From ATX-6F1 sp943369485 (GTDB lineage Bacteria; Cyanobacteriota; Cyanobacteriia; PCC-6307; Cyanobiaceae): a stretch of 64,000 nucleotides of DNA. How positions within the stretch are numbered: the stretch's first letter is position 1; every line of letters begins with the position of its first letter. Under the pieces are notes generated by a model. It was not told the origin of the DNA. It made no database searches and was given only the letters and a program-made list of their open reading frames with translations. The translations under genes were made by a program, and so were the position numbers. The DNA lies in NCBI GenBank assembly GCA_943369485.1, contig CALRNH020000002.1, positions 157,609 to 221,608 on the forward strand, written 5' to 3'. Positions 34,959 to 42,023 of this stretch are shown one piece after another.

Positions 34959-35909
34959 CTACACCACAAAGCCGGGATCGATCACCGCCAGCGCCTTCGC
35001 GGCCCGGGCACATAGGTCAGAGTGGCAGGGGCCATGGCTGGCCACCAGGCAACCAGCCTGGCGCAGGTCGCCATCGTTGTAGGAGAGGGGGCGGCCATCG
35101 GCATGGGTGAAGGCTCCACCGGCGGCCATCAGCACCGCTTCCGGTGCCGCCATGTCCCAGTCCTTGGGGGCACTGTTGCCGGAGAGGGAGATGTAGAGGT
35201 CGGCTTCGCCTCGCAGAATCGTGGCCACCTTTCCGCCGACGCTGCCGATGGCCTTCGTATCGCCCAGGGTCAGTGCCTCAAGAAGTTGCTCGAGCCGCTG
35301 GTCACGGTGATTGCGGCTGGCCACCAGCACCAGCTCGGCCAGCTCGCTGCGGCGGCTCAGGGCAGGCAGGAACTGCTCGCCGGCCCGGTCCTCACGCCAG
35401 GCCAGGCCGCTGCCATCGGCGCCGACCCAGCCGATCCAGAGCTCCTCCAGTTCGGGCAGCAGAACCACCCCCAGCACCGGGCGATGGTCCTTCACCAGGG
35501 CCAGATGCACGGCGTACTCACCTGTGCCCTGCAGGAAGTCCTTGGTGCCATCGAGCGGATCGAGGATCCACAGCCACTCGGCGCCAGGCTGCCCGCCGGG
35601 CCCCGGCGGCTCCTTGGCACTCTCTTCGCTGAGCACAGCCCAGGGGGCGCAGGGGAAGGCCGCCGCCAGTCCCTCGATCAGCTGGCGGTTGACCGCCAGA
35701 TCCGCAGCCGACACAGGCCCCTCGCCGCCGTGGTCCACCTCCAGGACGGCTGGATGGCCGTAGGGGGGCTGCTCGCCCCTGGCATAGGCCCGCAGGATGT
35801 CGGCGGCCTCCCAGCCCAGGCGGCGCAGCACCGCCAGCAGCCGCTCGGCCGTGATCCCCTCCGGCAGCGGGATCGCGCCGGGGGTAAGCGGCATCATGGG
35901 TTCGCTCAT
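34959..35909 (-). CDS. cysQ: 3'(2'),5'-bisphosphate nucleotidase / inositol monophosphatase family (CysQ-like)
   Basis: A 316-residue Mg-dependent, lithium-sensitive-type phosphatase. Metal-binding motifs are SEES (residue ~100), WILDPLDGTKDFLQG (DPxDGT) and KDWDMAAPEAVLMAAGG (WDxAA). Members remove the 3' phosphate from PAP(S) in sulfur assimilation or hydrolyse inositol phosphates; CysQ is favoured because of the KDF after DGT. Divergent from rsmI, with only nine bases between the two start codons. Confidence 0.85.
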   Translation of the reverse strand: MSEPMMPLTPGAIPLPEGITAERLLAVLRRLGWEAADILRAYARGEQPPYGHPAVLEVDHGGEGPVSAADLAVNRQLIEGLAAAFPCAPWAVLSEESAKEPPGPGGQPGAEWLWILDPLDGTKDFLQGTGEYAVHLALVKDHRPVLGVVLLPELEELWIGWVGADGSGLAWREDRAGEQFLPALSRRSELAELVLVASRNHRDQRLEQLLEALTLGDTKAIGSVGGKVATILRGEADLYISLSGNSAPKDWDMAAPEAVLMAAGGAFTHADGRPLSYNDGDLRQAGCLVASHGPCHSDLCARAAKALAVIDPGFVV

Positions 35910-35918
35910 CGGTGCATT

Positions 35919-36773
35919 GTGCAGGAACAGGAACCCGCCGCCGGCGTCCTCTACCTGGTGGGCACCCCGATCGGCAACCGCGATGACCTCTCCCCCCGGG
36001 CCCTCAAGGTGCTCGCCGGTGTGGACCGCATCGCCTGCGAAGACACCCGTCACAGCGGCCTGCTGCTGGCGGGGCTCGGCATCCGCTCGAAGCTGATCAG
36101 CTTCCATGCCCACAACCAGCTGGCCCGCATCCCCCAGCTGCTGGAGGCCCTGGAGCGGGGAGAGCGGCTGGCGCTGATCAGCGATGCGGGCCTGCCCGGC
36201 ATCTGTGACCCCGGCGAGGAACTGGTGGCGGCGGCGCGGGCGGCCGGCCTCACGGTGATCTGCATTCCTGGCCCCTGCGCCCTGACCACGGCCCTGGTGA
36301 GCAGCGGCCTGCCCAGCGGCCGCTTCTGTTTCGAGGGCTTCCTGCCGCCCAGGCGCAACCCTCGCCGGGCCAGGCTGAAGGAGCTGGCGAACGAGCCGCG
36401 CACCCTCCTGTTCTACGAGGCCCCCCACCGGCTGCTGGAGCTGCTGGAGGATCTGCTCGAAGCGTTCGGTGACCGGCCCTTGCAGGTGGCCCGGGAGCTC
36501 ACCAAGCGCCACGAGCAGCAGATCGGCCCCACAGTGAGCGCCGCCCTGGCCCATTTCAGCGCCACCCCAGCGCTCGGGGAATGCACCCTGGTGCTGGGCG
36601 GAGCCCCGCCGGTGGTGCCCCAGGCCCCTGATGAACAGGAGCTGCTGGCGGAGCTGCAACGTCGGGTGGCGGCCGGCGTGAGCCCCCGGGATGCGGCCCG
36701 CCAGTTGGCGGAGTTCAGTGGCCTCTCACGCCGGGCCCTCTACGCTCTCTTGCATCGGAACGGGGAACCCTGA
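35919..36773 (+). CDS. rsmI: 16S rRNA (cytidine-1402-2'-O)-methyltransferase
   Basis: A 284-residue SAM methylase from GTG 35919 (VQEQEPAAGVLYLVGTPIGN). Motifs YLVGTPIGNRDDLSPRAL, VDRIACEDTRHSGLLL, LISDAGLPGICDPGEEL, FYEAPHRLLELL and VARELTKRHEQ define RsmI. It modifies C1402 at the ribosomal P site. Its stop shares one base with the next start (TGATG). Confidence 0.94.
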   Translation: MQEQEPAAGVLYLVGTPIGNRDDLSPRALKVLAGVDRIACEDTRHSGLLLAGLGIRSKLISFHAHNQLARIPQLLEALERGERLALISDAGLPGICDPGEELVAAARAAGLTVICIPGPCALTTALVSSGLPSGRFCFEGFLPPRRNPRRARLKELANEPRTLLFYEAPHRLLELLEDLLEAFGDRPLQVARELTKRHEQQIGPTVSAALAHFSATPALGECTLVLGGAPPVVPQAPDEQELLAELQRRVAAGVSPRDAARQLAEFSGLSRRALYALLHRNGEP

Positions 36774-37030
36774 TGCTGCTGCGCCTGCGCCTGCTGCTCG
36801 CCAGCACCGGTGGTGGCCTGCTGCTGCTGCTGATTCTCTGCCTGGGGGCCCAGAACCTGAGTGATCGGCCCAGCCTGCAGCTGGGCCTCGGCCGTAATGT
36901 GGCGCCGCTTCCCAGCGGCTTCCTGGTGGGGCTGGCCCTGGTGGTTGGGGTGATCAGCGGCGGCGTCAGTGCGGCCCTGCTGCTGCCTGGATCGGATCGG
37001 AACCCCGATCAGGATCCAGGCAACGCGTAG
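36773..37030 (+). CDS. Small two-helix membrane protein (LapA/DUF1049-like topology)
   Basis: 85 residues with two hydrophobic segments (LLLASTGGGLLLLLILCLGA and FLVGLALVVGVISGGVSAAL) joined by a loop AQNLSDRPSLQLGLGRNVAPLP. The loop plus Gly-rich second helix resembles LapA-domain proteins but similarity is weak. One-base overlap with rsmI implies coupling; its 3' end overlaps the convergent HTH gene by 22 bp. Function unknown. Confidence 0.7.
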   Translation: MLLRLRLLLASTGGGLLLLLILCLGAQNLSDRPSLQLGLGRNVAPLPSGFLVGLALVVGVISGGVSAALLLPGSDRNPDQDPGNA

Positions 37031-37821
37031 AGGGAACCCTCGAGCACCACCCGGCTGATGCCTTGGGAGAGCAGGTAGGGGGCCGTGCGCTCGAGCACTC
37101 CGCTGTCGGGAACCTTGATCACCCGTTGGCTGCGGCCACAGTGGCGCTTGGCCTGGCGCGGGTTGGCAAACACCACCAGGGCCTGGCGGTCGCGTTCATC
37201 GGCGCTGAGTGATCCCAGCTCTGGGAAATCGCTGAGCGGGCGGGCCTGCAGTTCCACGGTCTTGTCCACCAGCAGGTAGACGCTGCTGGGCAGCTCGACG
37301 CCGCAGAGGGGCTGGGCCGAGGCGGGGGGCCGATCCTCGATCGACTGGCCCACGACCGCGACGGTGACGAACTCGCTTGCCTCGAAGGGCTCGCCCTCGT
37401 CATCGGCCTCCAGATCAGGATCGTCCTGGGCGTCGTCGCCGAAATCGTCGGCATCGTCGATCGCCAGCACCCGGTGCTGATCAGGCTCCAACTGATCGGC
37501 TACCTCCCCAGGGAGCGGCTCCAGGGGATCCAGGGGATCGAACGACTCGATGAGATCAAGGGGAGCCCCAAGGGCCCCAGCCGCCCGGGGCGATGAGCTG
37601 GCCCCTGGCCCCAACGGCAGCTGGTCAAGACCAGCAGCCCCCCGGGACCGCTGGTGCTTGATCTCGGCATAGGTGGCCGGATCAAGAGCCGCCTTCACCA
37701 CCCGGCTGACGGTGTTGGGGCTGCAGCCATAGGCCTCCGCCAGCGCCTGGGTGGCCTCGCCCTCCCGGAAGCGCGCCACCAGCTCCTGTTTCTGGCTGTC
37801 GCTGAGCCGGGTGACCGCCAT
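37009..37821 (-). CDS. HTH-domain cyanobacterial protein with acidic linker
   Basis: A 270-residue protein starting MAVTRLSDSQKQELVARFRE. Residues ~1-45 are a transposase/homeodomain-like HTH (ALAEAYGCSPNTVSRVVKAAL). An acidic linker (~100-145, e.g. DDADDFGDDAQDDPDLEADD) follows, then a conserved-looking C-terminal domain with SSVYLLVDKTVELQ, DRQALVVFANPRQAKRHCG and SQGISRVVLEGSLYALPGS. I do not recognise the C-terminal family. No transposase catalytic residues are seen, so a DNA- or RNA-binding regulator is likelier than a mobile-element protein. Confidence 0.7.
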   Translation of the reverse strand: MAVTRLSDSQKQELVARFREGEATQALAEAYGCSPNTVSRVVKAALDPATYAEIKHQRSRGAAGLDQLPLGPGASSSPRAAGALGAPLDLIESFDPLDPLEPLPGEVADQLEPDQHRVLAIDDADDFGDDAQDDPDLEADDEGEPFEASEFVTVAVVGQSIEDRPPASAQPLCGVELPSSVYLLVDKTVELQARPLSDFPELGSLSADERDRQALVVFANPRQAKRHCGRSQRVIKVPDSGVLERTAPYLLSQGISRVVLEGSLYALPGS

Positions 37822-37883
37822 GAACCACATCGCTCAGCCCACCACTTTAAGGGCTCGCAGCGCTGATGACCCTTTTCCCAGAT

Positions 37884-38282
37884 CTATTGCAGCTCATCCA
37901 TGCGCCGCACCCTCATCGCATCCACCCAGGACATCTTGAAATAGGGCTCCAGGAAGCTGCCCTTGGGGAAAGATCTGCCGGTGAAGGCCAGGCCCATGAA
38001 AGTGACCTGGGGGGCAGGTTCGATCCAACGCACCTCAACCGTGAGGATGAGTTGAGCCGGGCTGTGGGGATCTCCCACCCGCAGCTGACCCAGGTCAGCC
38101 GGCTCGACGGCCAGGGCGTTCGACACCACCAGACAGGCCCCCAGGGGGCTGATGTCCCAGAGCTTTCCTTCCAGGGTCTGCCCACCATTGGACGGGAAGA
38201 AGTCCCCGACAACCACACCCATGGATGAAGGGAGGAGATAGCGCCTGTGACGACGAGGGATCTCCGAGCCAAAACCGTTCAT
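37884..38282 (-). CDS. PilZ-domain protein 1
   Basis: 132 residues, essentially one PilZ domain. The c-di-GMP-binding signature is present: RRHRR (RxxxR) near residue 10 and LWDISPLGACL (D-x-S-x-x-G) near residue 42. The C-terminal FKMSWVDAMRV resembles the tail of PilZ protein 2. Such proteins transmit c-di-GMP signals to motility or surface functions. Separated from the next paralogue by 18 bp on the same strand. Confidence 0.82.
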   Translation of the reverse strand: MNGFGSEIPRRHRRYLLPSSMGVVVGDFFPSNGGQTLEGKLWDISPLGACLVVSNALAVEPADLGQLRVGDPHSPAQLILTVEVRWIEPAPQVTFMGLAFTGRSFPKGSFLEPYFKMSWVDAMRVRRMDELQ

Positions 38283-38300
38283 GGCGGAGGCACGGGCGGT

Positions 38301-38699
38301 TCAGCTCAGCCCATCATCTCGGTAAGACTGCATTCGGTCCACCCAGGACGCCTTCATGTAATCATCAAGGAACGTCCCTGGGCCTAGCAACCCTCCGTCA
38401 AAGACCATACCAATGAAGGTGACCCGCCTCGATGGGCTTGCCCAACACACCTGAGCGCTGAAGGTCAAGGTGTCAAGCCGGAAGGGATGACGGATCAGCA
38501 GCGCTCCTATGGTGTTTTCCTGTAGAGGCTCATGGGTTGGGACTTGAAAGCAAACACCCGCTGAACTGATGTCCCAGAGCTGGCCTACGATCATTCGACC
38601 CGCCGGCAAACTGAATTCAGCCGACAAGACCGCAAGTGTGCTTGGTAGCGGATGACGCTTATGTTTCCTTGGGGGCAGGCCGCTCGGTTGAATCATCAA
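38301..38699 (-). CDS. PilZ-domain protein 2
   Basis: 132 residues, a paralogue of the adjacent gene: RKHKR (RxxxR) and LWDISSAGVCF (DxSxxG), with the similar C-terminal YMKASWVDRMQSYRDDGLS. Same length and register as PilZ protein 1, so a tandem duplication is probable. Likely c-di-GMP-binding; partner unknown. Confidence 0.82.
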   Translation of the reverse strand: MMIQPSGLPPRKHKRHPLPSTLAVLSAEFSLPAGRMIVGQLWDISSAGVCFQVPTHEPLQENTIGALLIRHPFRLDTLTFSAQVCWASPSRRVTFIGMVFDGGLLGPGTFLDDYMKASWVDRMQSYRDDGLS

Positions 38700-38817
38700 C
38701 GGGCTATTCGATGCATCTTCAAGGATGTCGATACCTCCAGAGCCACCTTACAGGTGAATCACAGATAGAAGATCGCCAGAGGCTGGCACAATGATGATGC
38801 TCCCCAAAAGGAGCTCT

Positions 38818-38891
38818 GCTCCCTTAGCTCAGCTGGATAGAGCAGCTGCCTTCTAAGCAGCCGGTCGATGGTTCGAGTCCATCAGGGGGCG
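38818..38891 (+). tRNA. trnR-TCT: tRNA-Arg (anticodon TCT)
   Basis: Acceptor GCTCCCT pairs with AGGGGGC (one G-T), D arm GCTCAGCTGGATAGAGC, anticodon stem GCTGC/GCAGC with loop CTTCTAA (anticodon TCT), T arm GATGG-TTCGAGT-CCATC. Discriminator G, no encoded CCA. Reads AGA/AGG codons. Confidence 0.95.
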
Positions 38892-39433
38892 TGTGCGCAT
38901 GGGTGTGTAGTCCAAGCAGGTCTTTCTGCCGAAAAGGGGGTGAGCGGTCGCGAGGTTTGTCCGCCCGCAGCCCTGGCCTGCCTGCACCACTCCGCGGGGG
39001 TGGACAACCTGAATGGCTCCTTGAGTGCTAGAGCCCGCTGACAATGGGTTGCCCTTCCATAATGACCGCCACTGATTGGAAGCCCCTAGAGGGTTTTTGG
39101 CCTGAGTGCATGAGGTCAAGGGTCAAGCCGCCCCAGCCATGCAAATTTTTGTTACCGGAATCAATCCCGCAACGAACGTGATTCACCAACGAGTCGCCAC
39201 AAGCCCACTCAAGAGCCGCGAACAATCAACCGTCACCGGGTGCACTCAGATCAATAGCCAATCAACTCAATAGTCAATCAGCGCATCGCAAATTACAATT
39301 GAAACGCAGAAATCGCCTCGATCATACTCGCGAAAGAAGCCTTTAATCACTCTTTAATGAAGCGTCTCTCCATGCCATCCGCCAAAGGCAGCATTCAACC
39401 CTGCCAACTGATTGATCCTTTGGGCAAAATGAT
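38892..39433. other. Gene-free, AT-richer stretch after tRNA-Arg
   Basis: About 540 bp with no convincing gene. The left 200 bp is still G+C-rich; from about 39130 onward A+T rises clearly (runs such as caaatttttgttaccg and aattacaattgaaacg). Contains a two-copy 16-bp repeat at 39251. It may be the flank of an acquired or decayed segment beside a tRNA gene; I see no integrase and no second copy of the tRNA 3' end. Confidence 0.6.
39251..39282. repeat. Two tandem copies of a 16-bp repeat
   Basis: tcaatagccaatcaac is followed directly by tcaatagtcaatcagc, matching at 14 of 16 positions. It lies in the non-coding AT-richer stretch between tRNA-Arg and the third PilZ gene. Confidence 0.6.
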
Positions 39434-39784
39434 TCAAAGATAGCAAGCAAGAAAATGGCCCGATGCAGGCAAGCTTGAGGCAAACACGAATCCAACCAAG
39501 GTAGCGTTTTCTAGAGGATATGTCCAACAAACTCCAGCCAATTGGGTCTGCTCCTTAAAACTGTCAACACTGCGAAACGTCAACGAGCCAGTCGCATTTT
39601 CCTCGAGCGTCACATGACCGACAAGAATGATGCAAGCTCCCTGACGACTGAGATCCCACAGCCGCCCCACATGTGGCTCTTTCCCAGACTCCTGGAATTC
39701 AGCCAGGATTCGATCGAAGGCCTCAGGCATCCGCTTCCTTTCCCCAGCCCTTCGCAGGAATTCCGATTCAGAGATAGAAGCCAT
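39434..39784 (-). CDS. PilZ-domain protein 3 (divergent)
   Basis: 116 residues starting MASISESEFLRRAGERKRMP. It has RAGER (RxxxR spacing) and LWDLSRQGACI (DxSxxG), so the nucleotide-binding residues are kept, but it is shorter, lacks the WVD tail of the other two, and lies in AT-richer DNA with different codon use. The C terminus (HFLACYL) may be truncated relative to the paralogues. Its separation from them by tRNA-Arg suggests independent gain or a rearranged duplication. Confidence 0.7.
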   Translation of the reverse strand: MASISESEFLRRAGERKRMPEAFDRILAEFQESGKEPHVGRLWDLSRQGACIILVGHVTLEENATGSLTFRSVDSFKEQTQLAGVCWTYPLENATLVGFVFASSLPASGHFLACYL

Positions 39785-40317
39785 ACCACTTCAGAGCCTC
39801 AAGTGTGATCAGTAGCGCAGACTAGCCAAAAGGATGGTGCAACTCATTCACCAACGATTCACCCCGCCACCTCTTATTCCTGTTGACCTTCCTACGTCGA
39901 GGGGATCGAGCCTGCCCGTCCATGGGATCAGTCAACGGCGCGAGGCAGAAACACTTGGCAGCCGACCTCAGTGGCCCGACCACCCACCGAGAGCTTCCAT
40001 ACCACCGAAGACCTGGGCCAGGCCCAGGTCAAGCCATCTGGGCTGAAGGTTTGACAGCTGCGATCGGACCGCAGTGCCTGCCGACCATACCTTGGCAGGA
40101 GAGTCAACCATTTGAGCATGCTGGGCCCGTAGGTGTTCCCCCTATGGGAACGCATTGGATACGGCATCTGCGTCCGCTTCCATGCAAGCCCACCACCATG
40201 AGCGACGTCAGTCTCGCTCCGCTCCAGCCTCCTCGACTGAAGAGCCTCTGCGCCAACGCCACCATGGTCAGGTGCCAAGGCCATCAACCACGCTTCCCAC
40301 GCTGAAGTACCACCCCG
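39785..40317. other. Gene-free stretch with palindromes
   Basis: About 530 bp without a recognised gene. Open frames on both strands have no family sequence or plausible composition. It contains a perfect 10-bp inverted repeat around 40020 and a gttccc/gggaac hairpin near 40135-40153. Possible remains of a mobile element or regulatory DNA; not identified. Confidence 0.5.
40010..40030. repeat. Perfect 10-bp inverted repeat with 1-base centre
   Basis: gacctgggcc a ggcccaggtc. It is not followed by a T-run on either strand, so it is not an ordinary terminator; operator or decayed-element structure is possible. Confidence 0.7.
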
Positions 40318-40833
40318 ATGAGCGCCCCCGGGCCGGCGTCTGAGCGAGCTCAGTTGCCCCATGCCACGGCCTACCGGCTTCGCCTCAGGGAACGACCCCT
40401 CGGCACCTGGCTATGGGCCCTCGCCCAGAACGTCCCCGCGGCGGGCCTCGCTGCGCAGCTCTATTACGCCATCAGCCGGCGCACGATCACGCCGATGATC
40501 GGCGCCTCGGTGGGCCTGTTGGCGGGCCTGGGACTCGCGGGGATCGGCTACGGAGTCTTCGGCCACTCTTCAGCCAGTCTGGAGTGCCTGGCCCTCCTCG
40601 ACCCGGCTGCCCCCCCAGGCCAGCTGGAGCGCCAGGTGCGTGACTGCCTGCGCCGTTCCCAGCCTGATCACCTGAATGGCTCGGCCCTGGAATGGTCGTT
40701 CGCGGTGTTGATCACGGTCAGCTCCGTGATCGGCACCCATGTCGGCCAGACTCTGGCGATCAAGGATGCCAGGCGACGACTCGAAGCCCATGAACCTTCG
40801 CCACCAAATCCGGGCCCAAGCCCAGGCGCATGA
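40318..40833 (+). CDS. Hypothetical membrane protein
   Basis: 171 residues; hydrophobic helices near 33-48, 58-82 (TPMIGASVGLLAGLGLAGIG) and ~128-145 (WSFAVLITVSSVIGTHVGQT). Two Cys flank a loop between the second and third helices (LECLALLD, VRDCLRRS). A Pro-rich tail ends at the start of the next gene, which it overlaps by 44 bp. No family recognised. Coding is supported by composition and the tight link to the secreted-protein gene. Confidence 0.55.
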   Translation: MSAPGPASERAQLPHATAYRLRLRERPLGTWLWALAQNVPAAGLAAQLYYAISRRTITPMIGASVGLLAGLGLAGIGYGVFGHSSASLECLALLDPAAPPGQLERQVRDCLRRSQPDHLNGSALEWSFAVLITVSSVIGTHVGQTLAIKDARRRLEAHEPSPPNPGPSPGA

Positions 40834-41170
40834 AACGATCGCCGCTGCCACCCACTGCCTGGCGACCCTTTTGCCTCTGGCGGCCCTCGTGGTGATCAGC
40901 GCACCCACGGCCCTCGCCCAGCCGACCACCAGCTGCCGCCGTGAGGCCACCAACCGCGACCCCCTCAGCGGCGCCGAAGCCTGGGCGATCGAAACCTGCA
41001 CCACCACCGACCGCGTCACCGGCGCCTTCATCAAAACGCAGACCTGCACCACCAACCGCCGCTATGCGACGACCGAATGCGTCGATCAGCTGCTACCCCA
41101 GGCCCCTGGGTCAGCGGGCTCGGCCAACACCCCCCAGACCCCCGTGCGCCAGCCGGTCCAGAAGCCCTGA
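40790..41170 (+). CDS. Small secreted protein, hypothetical
   Basis: 126 residues from ATG 40790. A signal peptide ends at ALAQ (LATLLPLAALVVISAPTALA). The mature part has paired Cys (TSCRREATNRDPLSG, IETCTTTDRVTGAF, QTCTTNRRYATTECVDQL), suggesting disulphides, then a Pro/Gln/Ser tail. Exported to periplasm or lumen; function unknown. Overlaps the upstream membrane-protein gene, so they may act together. Confidence 0.6.
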   Translation: MNLRHQIRAQAQAHETIAAATHCLATLLPLAALVVISAPTALAQPTTSCRREATNRDPLSGAEAWAIETCTTTDRVTGAFIKTQTCTTNRRYATTECVDQLLPQAPGSAGSANTPQTPVRQPVQKP

Positions 41171-41181
41171 GGCCGCAGGGC

Positions 41182-41463
41182 TCAAAGCTCCGCCTGCACC
41201 GCCGCGCGGATCGTGCAGTCGGCCAGTGGGTAGCTGACGCAGAGCAGGGCATAGCCCTGGGCGATCTGATCGTCGTCGAGGAAGCTCTGATCCGCCTGAT
41301 CGACGCTGCCGGAGAGCACCTTGCCGGCACAGGTGCTGCAGGCGCCGGCGCGGCAGGAGGAGGGCAGATCGACCCCCTTTTCCTCGGCGGCATCGAGGAT
41401 GTATTGATCATCGCCACAGCTGAAGCTGCGACCGTCTTCAAGGCTGATCGTGTACGAAGCCAT
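41182..41463 (-). CDS. [2Fe-2S] ferredoxin, plant/cyanobacterial type
   Basis: 93 residues, single ferredoxin domain. Cluster ligands are C-x4-C-x2-C in SCRAGACSTCAG plus the distal Cys in YALLCVSYPLADC. The acidic composition and N-terminal ASYTISLEDGRSFSC match PetF-like ferredoxins. It is divergent from hoxE across a ~100-bp gap, and the hox operon encodes pyruvate:ferredoxin oxidoreductase, so this ferredoxin is a good candidate carrier between NifJ and Hox (inference). Confidence 0.93.
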   Translation of the reverse strand: MASYTISLEDGRSFSCGDDQYILDAAEEKGVDLPSSCRAGACSTCAGKVLSGSVDQADQSFLDDDQIAQGYALLCVSYPLADCTIRAAVQAEL

Positions 41464-41564
41464 GGCAGCGCGAACGGGCGGCTGATCACGTTCTAGTCCT
41501 GTAAAGCGGCTGCGGTCAGCGCCAACAGATCTGCTTATCGTGACCAGATCCCCGGGGCAGGGCC
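41464..41564. promoter_or_regulatory. Shared divergent upstream region of ferredoxin and hoxE
   Basis: A 101-bp gap holds the promoters for both the ferredoxin gene and the whole hox-hyp-nifJ run. I cannot assign a certain -10/-35 or a LexA/AbrB-type site by eye; ctgcttatcgtgac near 41530 is the only -10-like candidate toward hoxE. Confidence 0.45.
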
Positions 41565-42023
41565 GTGAGCGATGCCGACACCGAGGCCAGCGACCAGATC
41601 TTCGCCGAGCTGGAACCCAGCCTGCGCGAGCGCCGCGGCCAGCCCTCCGCCCTGATTGAACTGCTCAACCGCGCCCAGGAGCTCTACGGCCACCTCGGCG
41701 CGCCGTTGCTGCATCACCTGGCTCTGGAGCTTGAGCTTCCCCTCAGCCGCGTCTACGGCACCGCCAGCTTCTATCACCTGTTTCGCTTCCAGACGCCGGC
41801 CCCCCATCAGCTGGTGGTCTGCACCGGCACCGCCTGCCATGTGAAGGGCGCCGATGGGCTGCTGGCGGAGCTGGCAGAGCGATCGGGGGAGGGCATGGAG
41901 GTGAGCCGTGTGCGCTGCCTGGGCACCTGCGGCGGCGCGCCGTTGGTGGTGATGGACGGCACCGTCTGGAGCCACCAGAGCCCGGCCTCCCTGCGGCAGC
42001 GGCTCCAGGGGCTTGAGCGATGA
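41565..42023 (+). CDS. hoxE: Bidirectional hydrogenase diaphorase subunit HoxE
   Basis: 152 residues from GTG 41565, a NuoE-like thioredoxin-fold [2Fe-2S] protein. Ligands: CTGTACH (first Cys pair region) and CLGTCGGAP (second). RVYGTASFYHLFRFQTP is the usual core segment. HoxE belongs to the diaphorase part of the cyanobacterial NAD(P)/ferredoxin-linked hydrogenase. The stop overlaps hoxF by 4 bp (ATGA). Confidence 0.95.
   Translation: MSDADTEASDQIFAELEPSLRERRGQPSALIELLNRAQELYGHLGAPLLHHLALELELPLSRVYGTASFYHLFRFQTPAPHQLVVCTGTACHVKGADGLLAELAERSGEGMEVSRVRCLGTCGGAPLVVMDGTVWSHQSPASLRQRLQGLER

Noticed and set aside
39028..39225. A 65-residue minus-strand frame in the gap after tRNA-Arg
   Set aside because: No family motif and unusual composition; nothing supports coding.
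38870..39433. Possible integration site at the 3' end of tRNA-Arg
   Set aside because: No second copy of the tRNA 3' end and no integrase were found in the window.
39883..40362. Overlapping ~140-residue frames on both strands
   Set aside because: Neither gives a recognisable protein and both span palindromes; treated as non-coding.
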